Source: Prorocentrum cordatum (lineage: Eukaryota > Sar > Dinophyceae > Prorocentrales > Prorocentraceae). Taken from it: a stretch of 28,691 bases of DNA. A program made the position numbers and the translations under genes. The notes under the pieces were generated by a model, which worked only from the letters and a program-made list of their open reading frames with translations, had not been told where the DNA came from and did no database searches. Positions within the stretch are counted from its first letter, which is position 1, and every line of letters starts with the position of its first letter. Location: contig CAUYUJ010017975.1 in NCBI GenBank assembly GCA_963575745.1, positions 190,001 to 218,691 of the forward strand, written 5' to 3'. Below are positions 1 through 9,605 of the stretch, piece after piece.

Positions 1-178
1 CGGGGGAAGAACGAGGGGAGAGACGTTGCGCTGGAATTTCTTGTCGTCGTCTCTGGCCGGTTGCTCTTGCCCTTCCCAGCCCTCCCTTGGTGGGGGTCTC
101 GTTCTGAATAGAGCAGTGGGCCCCACCTCCTCCTTCCTTCCTCCCGACCTCCCTCCTTCCTCCTCCCACTCCTGCCTC

Positions 179-340
179 CTCCTCCTCCTCCTTCTTCTTC
201 TTCTTCTTCTTCCTTCTCCTCCTCCTCCTCCTCGTCCTCGTCCTCGTCCTCGTCGTCCTCCTCCTCCTCCTCATCCTCCTCCCCCTCCTCCTCCTCCTCC
301 TCCTCCACCTCCTCCTCTTCCTCCTCCTCCTCCTCCTGCC
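179..340. repeat. (TCC)n polypyrimidine tract
   Basis: The stretch is almost pure C/T on the + strand, mainly TCC and TTC triplets with a few TCG interruptions. Mirror-symmetric polypurine-polypyrimidine DNA of this kind can form H-DNA (known property of such tracts). The long proline or glycine ORFs across it only reflect the triplet composition. Bases 1-178 upstream show nothing recognisable. Confidence 0.9.
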
Positions 341-348
341 CCATCTGC

Positions 349-812
349 TTTCGTGGGCTTTTGGAAGGTCCAGCGGAATGGAGGTCTACGCAGATCTGCC
401 GAGACATCGCGGCTCCTTGCGGGGCTGCGAGCCGGGCAACTCTCGCCACTTTCGTGAGCTCCTGGGAGGTCTGGCGGAGCGTTGGCCCACGCGGATCTGC
501 CGAGACCTCGCGGCTCCCTGGGGGGCTGCGAACCGCGCAACTGTCGCCACCTTCGTGGGCTCCTGGGAGGTCCAGCGGAACCTTGGTCCACGCGGATCTG
601 CCGAGACCTCGTGGCTCCCTGGGGGGCTGCGACCCGCGCAACTGGCGCCACCTTCGTGGGCTCCTGGGAGGTCCAGCGGGTCTTCGGAGATCCCGCGGCT
701 CCCTGGGGGGCTGCGAACCGCGCAACTGTTGCCACTTTCGTGGGCTTCTGGGAGGTCCAGCGGGCCCTGGCGGGCTGCGAACCGTCCAACTGTCGCCACT
801 TTCGTTGGCTTT
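349..812. repeat. Tandem repeat, about 101-bp unit, five copies
   Basis: The landmark TTCGTGGGCTCCTGGGAGG or a close variant recurs near 349, 449, 551, 652 and 735, with a further degenerate copy near 799. Each is followed by a GATCTGCCGAGAC block and a GGCTCCCTGGGG block. The first intervals are 101-102 bp and the last two are about 83 and 64 bp, so the array shortens toward its right end. The unit is not a multiple of three and no domain is recognisable in the overlapping ORFs, so I treat it as non-coding. Bases 813-985 show nothing. Confidence 0.85.
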
Positions 813-989
813 TGGCTCGCCAGGGATCTGCGAATTGCGCGTCTTTCATCCTGTCAGTTTGTTTTGAGCGGTCCTTCGCACAGCTGCCCCGTGTTAGAAA
901 CACATGGGTGCGCTATCGGGTAATTGCGAAGGCCTTGCGGCCGGTGCCGCCGACCCTGCATGGCGGCGGCAACCACGACCACAACGACG

Positions 990-1345
990 CAGCTCTGGGG
1001 GGCCTCTTGGGGGTAGTTTGGGGGCCTCTTGGGAAGCTCTTGGGGGCCGCTTGGGAGCCTCGTGGGGGCCTCCTGGGGCTTCCTGGGGGTCTCTTGGGGG
1101 CCTCTTGGGGCTTCTTGGGGGGCTTCTGAGGGGCCTCTGGGGGTCTCCTGAGAGCTTTTCAAGCCGAGGGCTCGACATGTCCGTTCGGGTCCCCCGTCTG
1201 GGTTCCATCTTACAACCGTCTTGGGAGCCTCTTCGATTGTCTTGGAAGCCTCTTGGATGATTTTGGGCCCCTCTTGGGTCGTTTTGGGGCTCTCTTGGAT
1301 CCCTCCTTGGCCATCTTGGGGCAGTCTTGGGGGCCTCTTGGCCTG
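990..1345. repeat. Degenerate 13-mer G-rich repeat (GGGGGCCTCTTGG type)
   Basis: The + strand is built from short units close to GGGGGCCTCTTGG, with spacing varying by a few bases. It gives glycine/leucine/tryptophan-rich ORFs on + and proline-rich ORFs on -. The same motif family occurs in the opposite orientation at 8820-9110 and contributes to the composition of the 451-bp satellite. No coding function is inferred. Confidence 0.8.
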
Positions 1346-1979
1346 TCTTTGAGCGTCGGGGAGCTGACAAGGCGAGAATGCAGACATCTGTCAACAAAAA
1401 GCTAAGGGAAATCGATGATTGCTGTTCCTTGGTGCCCTCTTTGAAGTCCTCTTGGAGGTCTCTTGAGACGTTTTGAAAACCTTCTGAGTCGTCTGGAAGC
1501 TACTCTGGCGACTTGGACCGATACTTCGGCGATTCGGGGCCCTCGAGGACCGTCTTGGGGGCATTTTGGGGCATTTTTTGCCGCGTCTTGGGGCTTTTCT
1601 GGGTCCCCGAACCGCCCGGGGGTGAGTCGTATCTGACCCGGGACTTCCTCGGGACCCCCCCCCCAGGCGGGGAAGGGATCAAAGGGAAGGGGCTTCCCTT
1701 CGACTCCACTGCGACGTTGCTCAATTTCGCTGTGGCTGGCGCGCTCGACGACGACAACGACCACGACGACGACGACGAGTCAAACGGAACAGCCTCTTCC
1801 ACACGCCGACAGGGTCGGCGGACTTGCCATCCTGTCCTGCATCACCTGGTTTTCTATGGCCTGGCTTGGTCGCTGTGCACTCCTGGAAGCTTCAACCTGG
1901 CCGCGCGCTTCACATTGTTGCTGGCATACCTGGAGCTGGCACCTCTGGCTGGTCCTCACCGGCGCGTCGGAGGAAAACT
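1346..1979. other. Intergenic stretch without recognisable gene
   Basis: The region holds a short C10 run near 1658-1667 and a small GAC-triplet tract at about 1747-1780. ORFs crossing it carry no domain or motif I recognise and do not continue a coding signal from the flanks. Confidence 0.6.
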
Positions 1980-2170
1980 GTGTGTGTGCGTGTGTCAGAG
2001 AGGGAGAGAGCTCCGCGTCCGTTATCGCTCTCGTCGCGCGGGCCTCCGCCTCTCCTGGGCTATCTCATCTTCTCCGCCTGCCGCGTGCACTCACCCCACC
2101 GTGGCGGCCGCGACGCGAGGCGTTTGGCCGCCGCGGCAAAAGTGCGTGAGCGCGGGAACGAGACCCAGAA

Positions 2171-2209
<39 letters not shown>

Positions 2210-2217
2210 GACACAGG

Positions 2218-2262
<45 letters not shown>

Positions 2263-2276
2263 TGCGTTTGTGTGTA

Positions 2277-2324
<48 letters not shown>

Positions 2325-2475
2325 TGTGTGTGTGCGCGTGTGTGTGTGTGTTTGTTTGTGTAAGTGGGGGTGTCGCTCTGCTGGGGGCGCAATTCCGGCC
2401 GCCACGTGACCAACTGCCTGAAACCTGCACAGGCAATTCGACTGCTCGTGTGTGTGTGTGTGTGTGCTTGACTGC
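1979..2475. repeat. (TG)n and (AG)n microsatellites
   Basis: A short TGTG run near 1980 is followed by (AG)n at about 2167-2215, then a long interrupted (TG)n at 2219-2360 and a smaller one at 2448-2466. Cys/Val and Thr/His repeat ORFs on both strands are simple translations of the dinucleotide. Long alternating purine-pyrimidine TG can adopt Z-DNA (known property). Confidence 0.95.
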
Positions 2476-3229
2476 GCGTCTGTGTGAGAGAGACATTGTG
2501 TGTATGTGCGCCTCCATAACACTTTTCTGAATCCACAGCCTAACTGGAAGCGACGCTACCGACCATATTCCACCGTAGCAGCCCGCTGGAGAACACGTCG
2601 TGTGTGTGTGTGTCGCTGATGAGGGTAGCAACAAGGGCTTCGGGGGGAGGTCAAGCCTGTTTGAGGCTGTAAAGTTAGCACGAACGTCGAGGACTATGGG
2701 TTCAATCGCAGGAAGGAGACACGGCGCAGCAGGAGGCGAAAAGGGGGAGGAATGAAGAGGGCAGTCATTCCCACGTCCCTGAGGCCGAGCTAAACATCTC
2801 AACAGGACGCGGGGTTGACGGGGTAAGGGAAGGGAGGAATATCGGAGGAGGGAAGGCGCATCGTAACTTTTGAACAATTTCGTCTGGCTCCGTCCCTAAG
2901 GCTGCTCGGAGAGAGAAAGTGGGGTGAAGGCGTGCGCTTGGGACCGTAGGTACGGCCGGCTCCTGTAGTGACGTGGGCGCCGGTCTTTTACCTTTTGAAG
3001 CCCGCGGACGCCACATGGTGAAAGACAGTGAGACGCCGGTCAGCGAACGATGGAACGATGGGGTGCACTGAAAGCGAATTGAGGCACGAAGGCGAGAAAG
3101 AGCATAATACGAGATGGCAGCGCGAGATGGCGAAGAGGGAGGAGCCCGCTCAGACCATCTGGCTCGCCAATAATTCTTAACACCCACTATACCGATCAAT
3201 CTTGAAAGTCCTCCGCTATCCAACAACAG
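2476..3229. other. Intergenic stretch without recognisable gene
   Basis: This is mixed-composition DNA with one short TG run near 2600. A minus-strand ORF of 293 codons crosses part of it but is Arg/Pro/Ala-rich, shows no domain and runs into the repeat-derived region to its right. I see nothing supportable here. Confidence 0.55.
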
Positions 3230-3320
3230 TGGTCGTTCAATGTTGGCGTGGCTCGGGCCGCCAGTGGCCCTCGAGCTCGAACGCTGGCGCCAGTGTCGCC
3301 GCCACGCCCACGCGGCGCGC

Positions 3321-3484
3321 GCCCTGCAGGTTGCACGAGCTGGCGCACACAGCTCGCCCAAGGCACACCCCGAGCTCCCGCCCGCCGGCTGACCCTCGGG
3401 GGGCGCCCCCGCCCACCCAGGGCGTGAACCCTGCAAATGGCGCGAGCTGGCGCACAGAGCGCGACAAAGGCACACCCGACTCGA
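3321..3484. repeat. Degenerate tandem duplication, about 109-bp spacing
   Basis: The block at 3321-3374, starting CCCTGCAGGTTGCACGAGC, is repeated in diverged form at 3430-3484, starting CCCTGCAAATGGCGCGAGC. Both carry the GAGCTGGCGCACA core followed by AAGGCACACCC. The DNA between and after the copies is a related C/G-rich segment. No gene is recognised. Confidence 0.7.
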
Positions 3485-3617
3485 TGCTGGCCGACCCGGG
3501 GGTGCGCCTCCGCCCCCCCCAAGGCCAGCCAGCATCGACTTTCGACCGAAGCAAAGCGTACGCCGGATCGGGCCGTCTCGGCACGGAGTCGAAATCGAAT
3601 CGGGTCGGCTGCGCCAA

Positions 3618-3812
3618 TCGGGCCGGGCGAAAGGGGGGGATAGCAAAGGGGGGGTTTGAGAATCAGCTCACGTAGCTGATTTTCCCGGCGCCTCCCGGCG
3701 CCGGGAGGCGCCCATGTATCGAGGAATGGGCCCCTCGGTGGGGCCGAAACCAGCTGCATGCAGCAGATTTCGCAACCCCCCATTTCCCAATCCCCCCCTT
3801 TCGCCCGGCCCG
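3618..3812. repeat. Nested inverted repeat with a perfect 26-bp palindrome
   Basis: The arms at about 3618-3664 and 3766-3812 are inverted copies: CGGGCCGGGCGAAAGGGGGG on the left pairs with its complement on the right, with mismatches further in. Inside lie an 8-bp inverted repeat with a 5-base loop at 3661-3681 (AATCAGCT/AGCTGATT), a perfect 26-bp palindrome at 3687-3712 centred on CGGCGCCG, and a smaller CTGCATGCAG palindrome near 3755. The layout could fold as a cruciform or come from a small foldback (MITE-like) element. No clear target-site duplication was found. Confidence 0.8.
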
Positions 3813-4355
3813 AGCCAAGATGCACAGCACTGCCGTGCAGTCATCGGTCCGCATCGGATCGCCGGACTGTCGGGCTCGAGTCGTCTCAGACTGGCCGGAA
3901 TCGGCGTCGAATCGGATCGATCGGATCGGAATGGGCCTTGCCCCCCCCCCGCCTTGGAGGCGGCCAAGGCGTCTGAACTGGTTCGGCCCCGAGAAAATCG
4001 GTCAAGAGGGGGGGGAGAGAAGCAACTCCATTCAAAGTCGATCGCCCGACCCGTCCCAAGGTCCATGTGGTGCAATGTTTCACCCTGGATGCGTGTTTGA
4101 CAGCCCCAGGGCCCGACAGTGGCACCCGGAGGCACAGCATCACTACGCCACTGCGGCCCGCTGCCTGCTGAATGGCAGGCGCCTGTGCGCCAGCAGCGGG
4201 CAAGATAAAAGCGCTGCCTGGCTGGCGATTCCAGGGTCTCACCCCCGAGGCACCCAGCCAAGACAAGGCGCACGCGAACACCGCAGAGGGCGCCGAGGGC
4301 GGGCAGACCGCAACAACGGCTCCACGAGCGCACGCCTCTCCAACCGTGTTCGGAA
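3813..4355. other. Intergenic stretch without recognisable gene
   Basis: The sequence is GC-rich. The part around 4085-4115 (GGATGCGTGTTTGACAGCC and following) resembles 6661-6700 and, more weakly, the dispersed repeat at 5196-5355, so it may be another old copy. No gene was seen. Confidence 0.5.
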
Positions 4356-4615
4356 GGCGCCGCTCCCGTCAGGGGGCACTCTTGGCGCACCTCCCATCAA
4401 GAAACCCACCGCTCCCGTGAGGGAGCATCTCGCAACGACGCTTCAGAGGCCCTGGGCGCCGCTCGTATCGGCGAGCGCTCGGGCGCAGCTGCTCTCGGGG
4501 AGTCGCGGGCGCCGCGCCTATCGGGGAACATGTCGGCGCTGTTCCTTTTAGGGAGCGCACAGGCGCCGCTCCTCTCAGGGAGCATCAGGGCGCAGCTCCT
4601 TCTCAGGGGGCACTG
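4356..4615. repeat. Tandem array of short hairpins (GCTCCCGTGAGGGAGC type)
   Basis: About eight copies of a 25-50-bp unit each carry a small inverted repeat. Examples start near 4362, 4413, 4460, 4490, 4514, 4538, 4567 and 4594. The clearest stem is GCTCCCGTGAGGGAGC near 4413. Other copies have different stem bases, yet most keep the pairing (for example GCTCGTATCGGCGAGC near 4460 and GCTCCTCTCAGGGAGC near 4567). Most copies are preceded by GGCGCC or GGGCGCAG. Confidence 0.75.
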
Positions 4616-4617
4616 CC

Positions 4618-4740
4618 TGCCAGGGAGGAGGAGGACGAGGAGGACGAGGAGGACGAGAAGGAAGAGGAGGACGAGGACGAGGAGGAGGAGGAGGAGGAGG
4701 AGGAGGAGGAGGAGGAGGACGAGGAGGAGGAGGAGGACCC
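4618..4740. repeat. (GAG/GAC)n polypurine tract
   Basis: The + strand is almost all GAGGAG and GACGAG triplets. Poly-Arg, poly-Leu and poly-Ser ORFs in this interval are translations of the triplet. It is followed at 4741-5190 by very GC-rich DNA with C10, G11 and other homopolymer runs and no recognisable gene. Confidence 0.9.
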
Positions 4741-5195
4741 CCCCCCCAGAGCGGGGGGCGAGCCGGGAGGCCAGAGGACCGAGGCTGGCCCACGCGGGGG
4801 GGGGGCGGGGAGAGGCGCGCGCGAGGGCGCCTGGCAGGACTCGTCGCTCACCTCGGCCGCCCCTCCCCCCCCCCTCCCCCCGGCCTCCGAGCTCCGACGG
4901 CGCCGCCTCTCGCCTCGACAACTTCGGGGCCCCCGAGCTCTCCCCTTGGCCTCCGCGGGCTCGCTGCGGGGCCCCCGGGGCCCTCACGCGTGGACCCCAG
5001 GGGCGGACAGATACCTCCGGGGAGGGGGGCTGCTTTTCGGCCTTCTTCTTCTTCGCACGTGTGTGGGCCCTAGGCCAGAGTCAGCCTGGTTCATGTGCAG
5101 AGGTAGCCGGGGAAGGGGTCCAAGGGCTCGGGCCGCGGGCTCAGCAACACGAGAGCGGATTTCCGGGGGGGTGGGGGCGCCCCTCCCCAGACCCC

Positions 5196-5355
5196 CGACG
5201 TCGTGATTTTTTCACGACGTCGACCCCCAGAGGTCTGGACCCCTTCCCCGGGACCGGTTCTTCGTCCTGAGTCGTTTTTTGACGCTCCCGAGGCCCGGGG
5301 AGGGCTCAGAGGCCGAAAATCGCGAAAAACCTCCCGTCGTGATTTTTTCACGACG
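5196..5355 (+). repeat. Dispersed 136-bp repeat with T6-loop hairpins, copy 1
   Basis: The hairpin GTCGTGATTTTTTCACGAC occurs twice, near 5200 and 5336. The first copy has 11-bp arms (5196-5222) around a T5 loop. The 136-bp interval between them contains the block GGGACCGGTTCTTCGTCCTG and then CGAGGCCCGGGGAGGG. The same order of blocks occurs on the opposite strand at 11425-11590 and partly at 6030-6115, so this is an interspersed repeat family with an internal hairpin. Confidence 0.8.
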
Positions 5356-6029
5356 CGCGGAGGTCTGGGTCTGCTCCGCCCTCCCCCTGTCTCGGAGGGA
5401 AGGGGCGGCGCCCTCGCGGCAGGAGGCTCCGGGCAGAGCCGCGCAGCGGCCACGACGGGGGGCCGCGATGAAAGGAGCCCTGGGATACACAAATAGATGC
5501 ATTTTTTTGTTTTTTTTTCTCATCCGCGCAAACTTCATGTTTCCCAAGGCGACGCTCAATAAATTCTGATAGATGTATTGGAAAAGTATCTTGTAGTCAT
5601 TGTGAAACGTCGCGGACCATCGTGGGCCCTCTGGATCTTATCCGAAGGGGGAGACTAGGATGCATACAAATCCCAGGATTCCCCACATGTTCCATATTTT
5701 CTGGGCTTGTGTCTTCCCCCCGCTGCCCTTCTTCTCCCATCTTTTCCTAAGGATCGACGATTACAGTGCGGGCGCGGCCGCAAGAAACCCTCGCAAGAAT
5801 CCCAACCCTGAGAACCCGTGCGCGAGGTGCACCTGAAGGGAAACCTGGAGCACCCTGAACGCAGTAGCTCCTTCAACGGCTGCGGGAAGTCGCCGCGCAG
5901 CGCGAGGAGCGAAGAAACCCAAGATACCCTGGCGAAAAGCATATGGTTTCTTCATGCGCGCCCCCACTGCAATTGTGTCTGTGTGTTTTCTCCCCTCCTG
6001 AACGGTGCCCCCGGCTTCCGGGTGCCGGG
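5356..6029. other. Intergenic stretch without recognisable gene
   Basis: A T-rich run (T7, G, T9) lies at about 5502-5520. ORFs here show no domain. An AATAAA-like string near 5559 is not interpreted as a poly(A) signal, since dinoflagellates are not known to rely on it. Confidence 0.5.
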
Positions 6030-6115
6030 CTCTCTGGGACCGGTCCTTCATCCCGAATCGTTCTGTGGCGGCCCTGGGGCCCGGCGAGGGGCCCCGGAGC
6101 TGGGGGAGACGGGGG
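6030..6115 (+). repeat. Dispersed 136-bp repeat, partial copy
   Basis: The order GGGACCGGTCCTTCATCCCG, then GAATCGTTCTGTGGCGG, then GGGGCCCGGCGAGGGG matches the interior of the 5196-5355 element with scattered substitutions. It ends in GCCTCCCGTCGG near 6122-6133, but the T6 hairpin seen in the full copies is absent. Confidence 0.65.
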
Positions 6116-6354
6116 GGGGAAGCCTCCCGTCGGGACTCTCTTCTCACCAACGGATGATGCGAAGTCGGAGGAGAGGGATCACCAGCCTCGAGCTCATCCC
6201 TGTCCCTGAGATGGGCACGCCCAAAGGCGATGCCAGTCTTGGGGGTGCACCCTCAGAAGCTGAGGGTACATCCCTGAGACCGCCACCGTGATGAGGCGAT
6301 GCCGAACAGAGGGATGGGGATCTGTTCCAGGCTGGTAGATGGAGGGCACCTCCT

Positions 6355-6478
6355 CTAGGAGGAGGAGGAGGAAGAGGAGGAGGAGGAGGAGGAGCAGGAG
6401 GAGGAGGAGAAGGAGGAGGAGGAGGAGGAAGAGGAGAATGAGGAGGAGGAGGAGCAGGAGGAGCAGGAGGAGGAGGCG
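6355..6478. repeat. (GGA)n polypurine tract
   Basis: The + strand is GGA/GGAG triplets with occasional AAG and CAG. Its orientation is opposite to the TCC tract at 179-340. The extended poly-Arg, poly-Leu and poly-Ser ORFs are artefacts. Confidence 0.9.
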
Positions 6479-7320
6479 TCGGAGCGGTGTCCAAGAGCGG
6501 CTTCCCCGGGCTCCTGCCGCCGCCCGCGCCGGAACCGCTCGGGGCGAGCGGCCGAGGGCCCCTGGCACGAAGAGGCCGTGGCGTTCCCGGGCATGCGCCT
6601 CGGCACGTGTTCAACCCGCGCCCCAGAGGCCTCGACCCCCTCCGCGGGGGTGCCTTTTCGGCCAGGATGCGTCGTGGATGGCCCCGGGGCCCGAAGACGG
6701 CCTGCACGGTGGGTCCGCAGGCCGAGGACAGGCAGACTCGAGCCGCGACCGTGGCCCCGGAGGTCCCTTTTCTGGAGCATGCAAAAGGTGCGACTCAGCT
6801 GCTTACTGCGCGCCACGGGGTGCCTCCGCATCGAGCACGGGGAAGACGACGGCTGCGTGCAGAGGTTTGGCACGGGGGCAAGGGCGTGCACCCAAGAGAA
6901 GCCCTGCACGGCACCTGGCGGGAACCGGTGCGGATGGCATATCGCGCAATCGGCGCCGCGAGCGGACGGTCGCCCTTCCCTGGCAGGCGTTCCTCCTCTG
7001 GATATTGATTCGCACATAGAGGGAGGTACATGGTACCTCCAGGGTCGGTCGAGGATGCGCCCGCCGTTCTTCGCGTCATAATGACGGCAACACGTGGGCC
7101 CCAATTAACTAACTCGCGTGGCGAACATCGGGTGCAACTTGCCGGTTCAATCTCCGGGGTGCGACCTGCGTTGCGTACGCAATGGCAACCTGTAACGTGC
7201 AGAGTCTGCGGTGCACAACCGGGGAGCAACTTATGAGGTGGTATCCGTGTGGTATCACCTGATCTGGACCACCTGTTTTGGGGAAATTTATGTGGTGCAA
7301 ACAATGCATTGCAATGCGTG
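6479..7320. other. Intergenic stretch without recognisable gene
   Basis: A block at 6661-6700 resembles 4085-4115. Several overlapping ORFs of 170-250 codons run through in different frames on both strands, which is typical of stop-poor GC-rich DNA. None shows a domain. Confidence 0.5.
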
Positions 7321-7512
7321 CGCGCGTATACTTGTGTATATGTCTATGGCTCCAGACATACTCATGTATCTGTATATATATATATAGACATACACCTATC
7401 CATATACACATCTATATATCGACCTCGAAATGTGCACGTATGCATGTATAACTGCACACGCACATCCATACACACATGTACGTATACATGTGTGTGTGTG
7501 TGCGTGCACACG
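7321..7512. repeat. Compound (TA)/(TG)/(CA) microsatellite
   Basis: This is alternating purine-pyrimidine DNA with ATATAT at about 7374-7386 and many CATACAC/TGTATG units, and it is much more AT-rich than its surroundings. No gene is present. Confidence 0.85.
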
Positions 7513-7805
7513 CACATGCGAAAATTGTTACACGCACAGAATTCTGTATACACATTGAGGTGCAATCCATAGGGTGAAGCTATTTGCCTCAACTCATGAG
7601 TTGTCACCCCTGCTGCTCGCGCAAACATTAAGTCCTCCCACCCGCAACTTGTTTTGCAAAACTCATGCGGCCGCGACTGCGATGACTGCTTGGCTCTGGC
7701 TGGCGGATCCTGGCGGCCGCGCTGACACGCGAAAGCTCACGCGCAGAGCAGTAAGCTGGCGTACCCGCACTTCATTGCGGGTCGGTGACTCGGGCAGGCG
7801 CGGTA
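7513..7805. other. Short intergenic stretch without recognisable gene
   Basis: I see no domain, RNA gene or clear repeat in this interval. Confidence 0.5.
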
Positions 7806-7935
7806 TCATGATGTCGCAGACAAAGGCGGCAACGATAATGATAGTAGCGATGGTGGTGGTGATGAAGACGATGACGACGGCGATGCCAAATACGGCGGCG
7901 ATGCTGGTGATGACGATGACGATGTTGATGTCCAT
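7806..7935. repeat. (GAT/GAY)n triplet tract
   Basis: Trinucleotide-like GATGAC/GATGGTGGTG repeats give Met/Thr-rich, Ser-rich and Ile/Val-rich ORFs in different frames. It is low complexity and not a gene. Confidence 0.8.
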
Positions 7936-8454
7936 GTGTCGGCGATGGAGGTGCTTAACACTAGCCCTCTGGGCGTAGGTGGTCTAGAAAGCTCTCTCTT
8001 CCACCCCACTTCTTCCCATTCGGGTAGGGGGGTGGGGTGTCTCACCGTTCGCTATTCATATACACCACCTCCCCCAGGCGACCGGCAGCCAACCAGGAAC
8101 AATGATAACCCCTATGAGGGCTCCCTCCCACCATCCCTGTAAACAACAATACAACATACACTTTGGGGCAAAATCCAGAGTCATGTTCGTGAGGCCCACG
8201 AGCACTTTGTATTGTTTTTTCACGGCGGGTGTGTCAGCGTATTGCCTGCAGCGCGCAGGGCTACGTTCCCTTACGAAAAACAGTGCACAATGCATCCCGC
8301 GGCCAAATCTGGATCATGCGCGGCCACCCCGCGATCACCGTCAAGTTGTGGCGTGTGGCCTGCTGTGCGCAGGCCCCCCAGACACAACGATGGGCACTGG
8401 TCTTCGACATGGATGGTTGGGGCCGACATGCTTCCCGATACGTGCTGTCACGTC
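7936..8454. other. Intergenic stretch without recognisable gene
   Basis: ORFs in this interval have no identifiable motif. Composition is more balanced than in the flanking repeats. Confidence 0.5.
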
Positions 8455-8625
8455 CGCAGGCGCACCTGGCGCGGCTGGAGTATGCGGCAACCCTGGCACA
8501 CGCGGAGGCACGTGGCGCATCTGGCGCACGAGGCGTGCCTGGCACGCTCGGGCCCCAGGGGGCGGCCTGGCGCGTGGCGCGCCTGGCACGCGTGGCGCAC
8601 CTCGCCCCAGCGTCGCGCACGAGGG
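8455..8625. repeat. Degenerate short repeat (CCTGGCACGCGTGGCGCA type)
   Basis: Units of about 9-18 bp built from GGCGCA, CCTGGCACGC and GAGGCGTG recur without a fixed period. Four frames are open across it, as expected for this composition. Confidence 0.65.
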
Positions 8626-8819
8626 CTCGGTTTTGGCTCCCAAGAGTTGCCCATCTCAAGACGACCGCTGAACATGTAGAGGCTCGGGTGTTACTTGTGT
8701 GTTGGGAGGGCAGGTGGGAGTGAGCTAGACGGCTTGCTATCTAGGATGGTGTCTTAACCCCTCCCCCTACTCCCTCCCCTGGACTTGGAGGGGGAGTTTC
8801 GCGAGGAGTTGGAGCGTCC

Positions 8820-9140
8820 AAGATGGCCCAAGATGGCTCCAAGAAGGCCTCAGAGAGCCCAGGGTTACCTCCCAAATGGCTCAAGATAGCCCCCAAGTCT
8901 GCCCAGAGATGCTCCGGAGACGGCTTCCGACGGCGCCAGACAGGCCAGGAGCCCATCAAGACAGCCCAAGATGGCCCCCGAGAAGCCCCTACAGGCCCCC
9001 AAGAGGCCTAAGGAGGCCCCAAGATTCCAAGAGGCTCAAGGAGGCCCCCAAGAAGCTCCCAGGAGGCCCCAAGAGTGCCCCCAGAAGCTCCCAAGATGCC
9101 CCCTCCTCCTCTTCCTCCTCCTCCTTCTCCTGATCTTCCC
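8820..9140. repeat. Degenerate 13-mer repeat (CCAAGAGGCCCCC type) plus CCT tract
   Basis: This is the reverse-complement orientation of the motif family at 990-1345: CCCAAGATGGC, CCAAGAAGGCC and CCCCAAGAGGCC recur every 12-25 bp up to about 9100, followed by a short CCT/CTT tract at 9101-9135. The 118-104-residue Pro/Gln/Lys ORFs are repeat products. Confidence 0.8.
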
Positions 9141-9304
9141 CGCCATCCCTCCCCCAAGTGTTCCCCGAAGGGTTTCCACAACGGCTGGGGGAACACATGG
9201 TTCGATAGCTTGGCAAAACTCTTGCCACAACGCTCGGCCACATGGGCGATTCCAAAAGGCAGGGGGCAGCGGTGATTCGCCGTAGGCGTTTTCGATTAGG
9301 AACC

Positions 9305-9605
9305 TACGGAGTGTGTGAGGGGTGTACCCGAATGGTGCGGGGGCCACCATGCGAACGCATCCAGTGGGGCCCTCGGTGAAGCTCCTTAGAGGTGCTCACG
9401 AAACGTGTGAGGGGTGTGAGATCGTGCGGGGACGCCATGCGAACGCAGCCACTGAGGCCCTCGGTGGAGCTCTCTTTGGGGCCACGAAGCGTGTGAGGCG
9501 TGTGCCGAAATGGGGCGGGGCCGCTATGCGAACGTAGCCATTAGGGCCTTCGGTGGACGCCACCAAACCTTGCCACTGGGACCTTTGGTAGACCTCCCTA
9601 TTGGG
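9305..9605. repeat. Tandem repeat, 86-92-bp unit, three to four copies
   Basis: GTGTGAGGGGTGT or a close variant starts at 9313, 9405 and 9491. Each copy continues with a G-rich block, ATGCGAACG, CCA and GGGCCCTCGGTG. Two further partial copies of the last block follow at about 9545 and 9580. The units have diverged by roughly a fifth, by eye. Confidence 0.8.

Noticed and set aside
2060-2877. Thr/His and Cys/Val repeat proteins
   Set aside because: These are translations of TG/CA microsatellites in several frames.
4530-5270. Arg-rich protein on the + strand
   Set aside because: It is generated by the GAG/GAC triplet tract and GC-rich flanks; four or more frames are open together.
7130-7180. 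tRNA T-arm-like sequence GCCGGTTCAATCTCCGG
   Set aside because: The loop is one base too long, and no D-arm, anticodon arm or acceptor pairing is found upstream.
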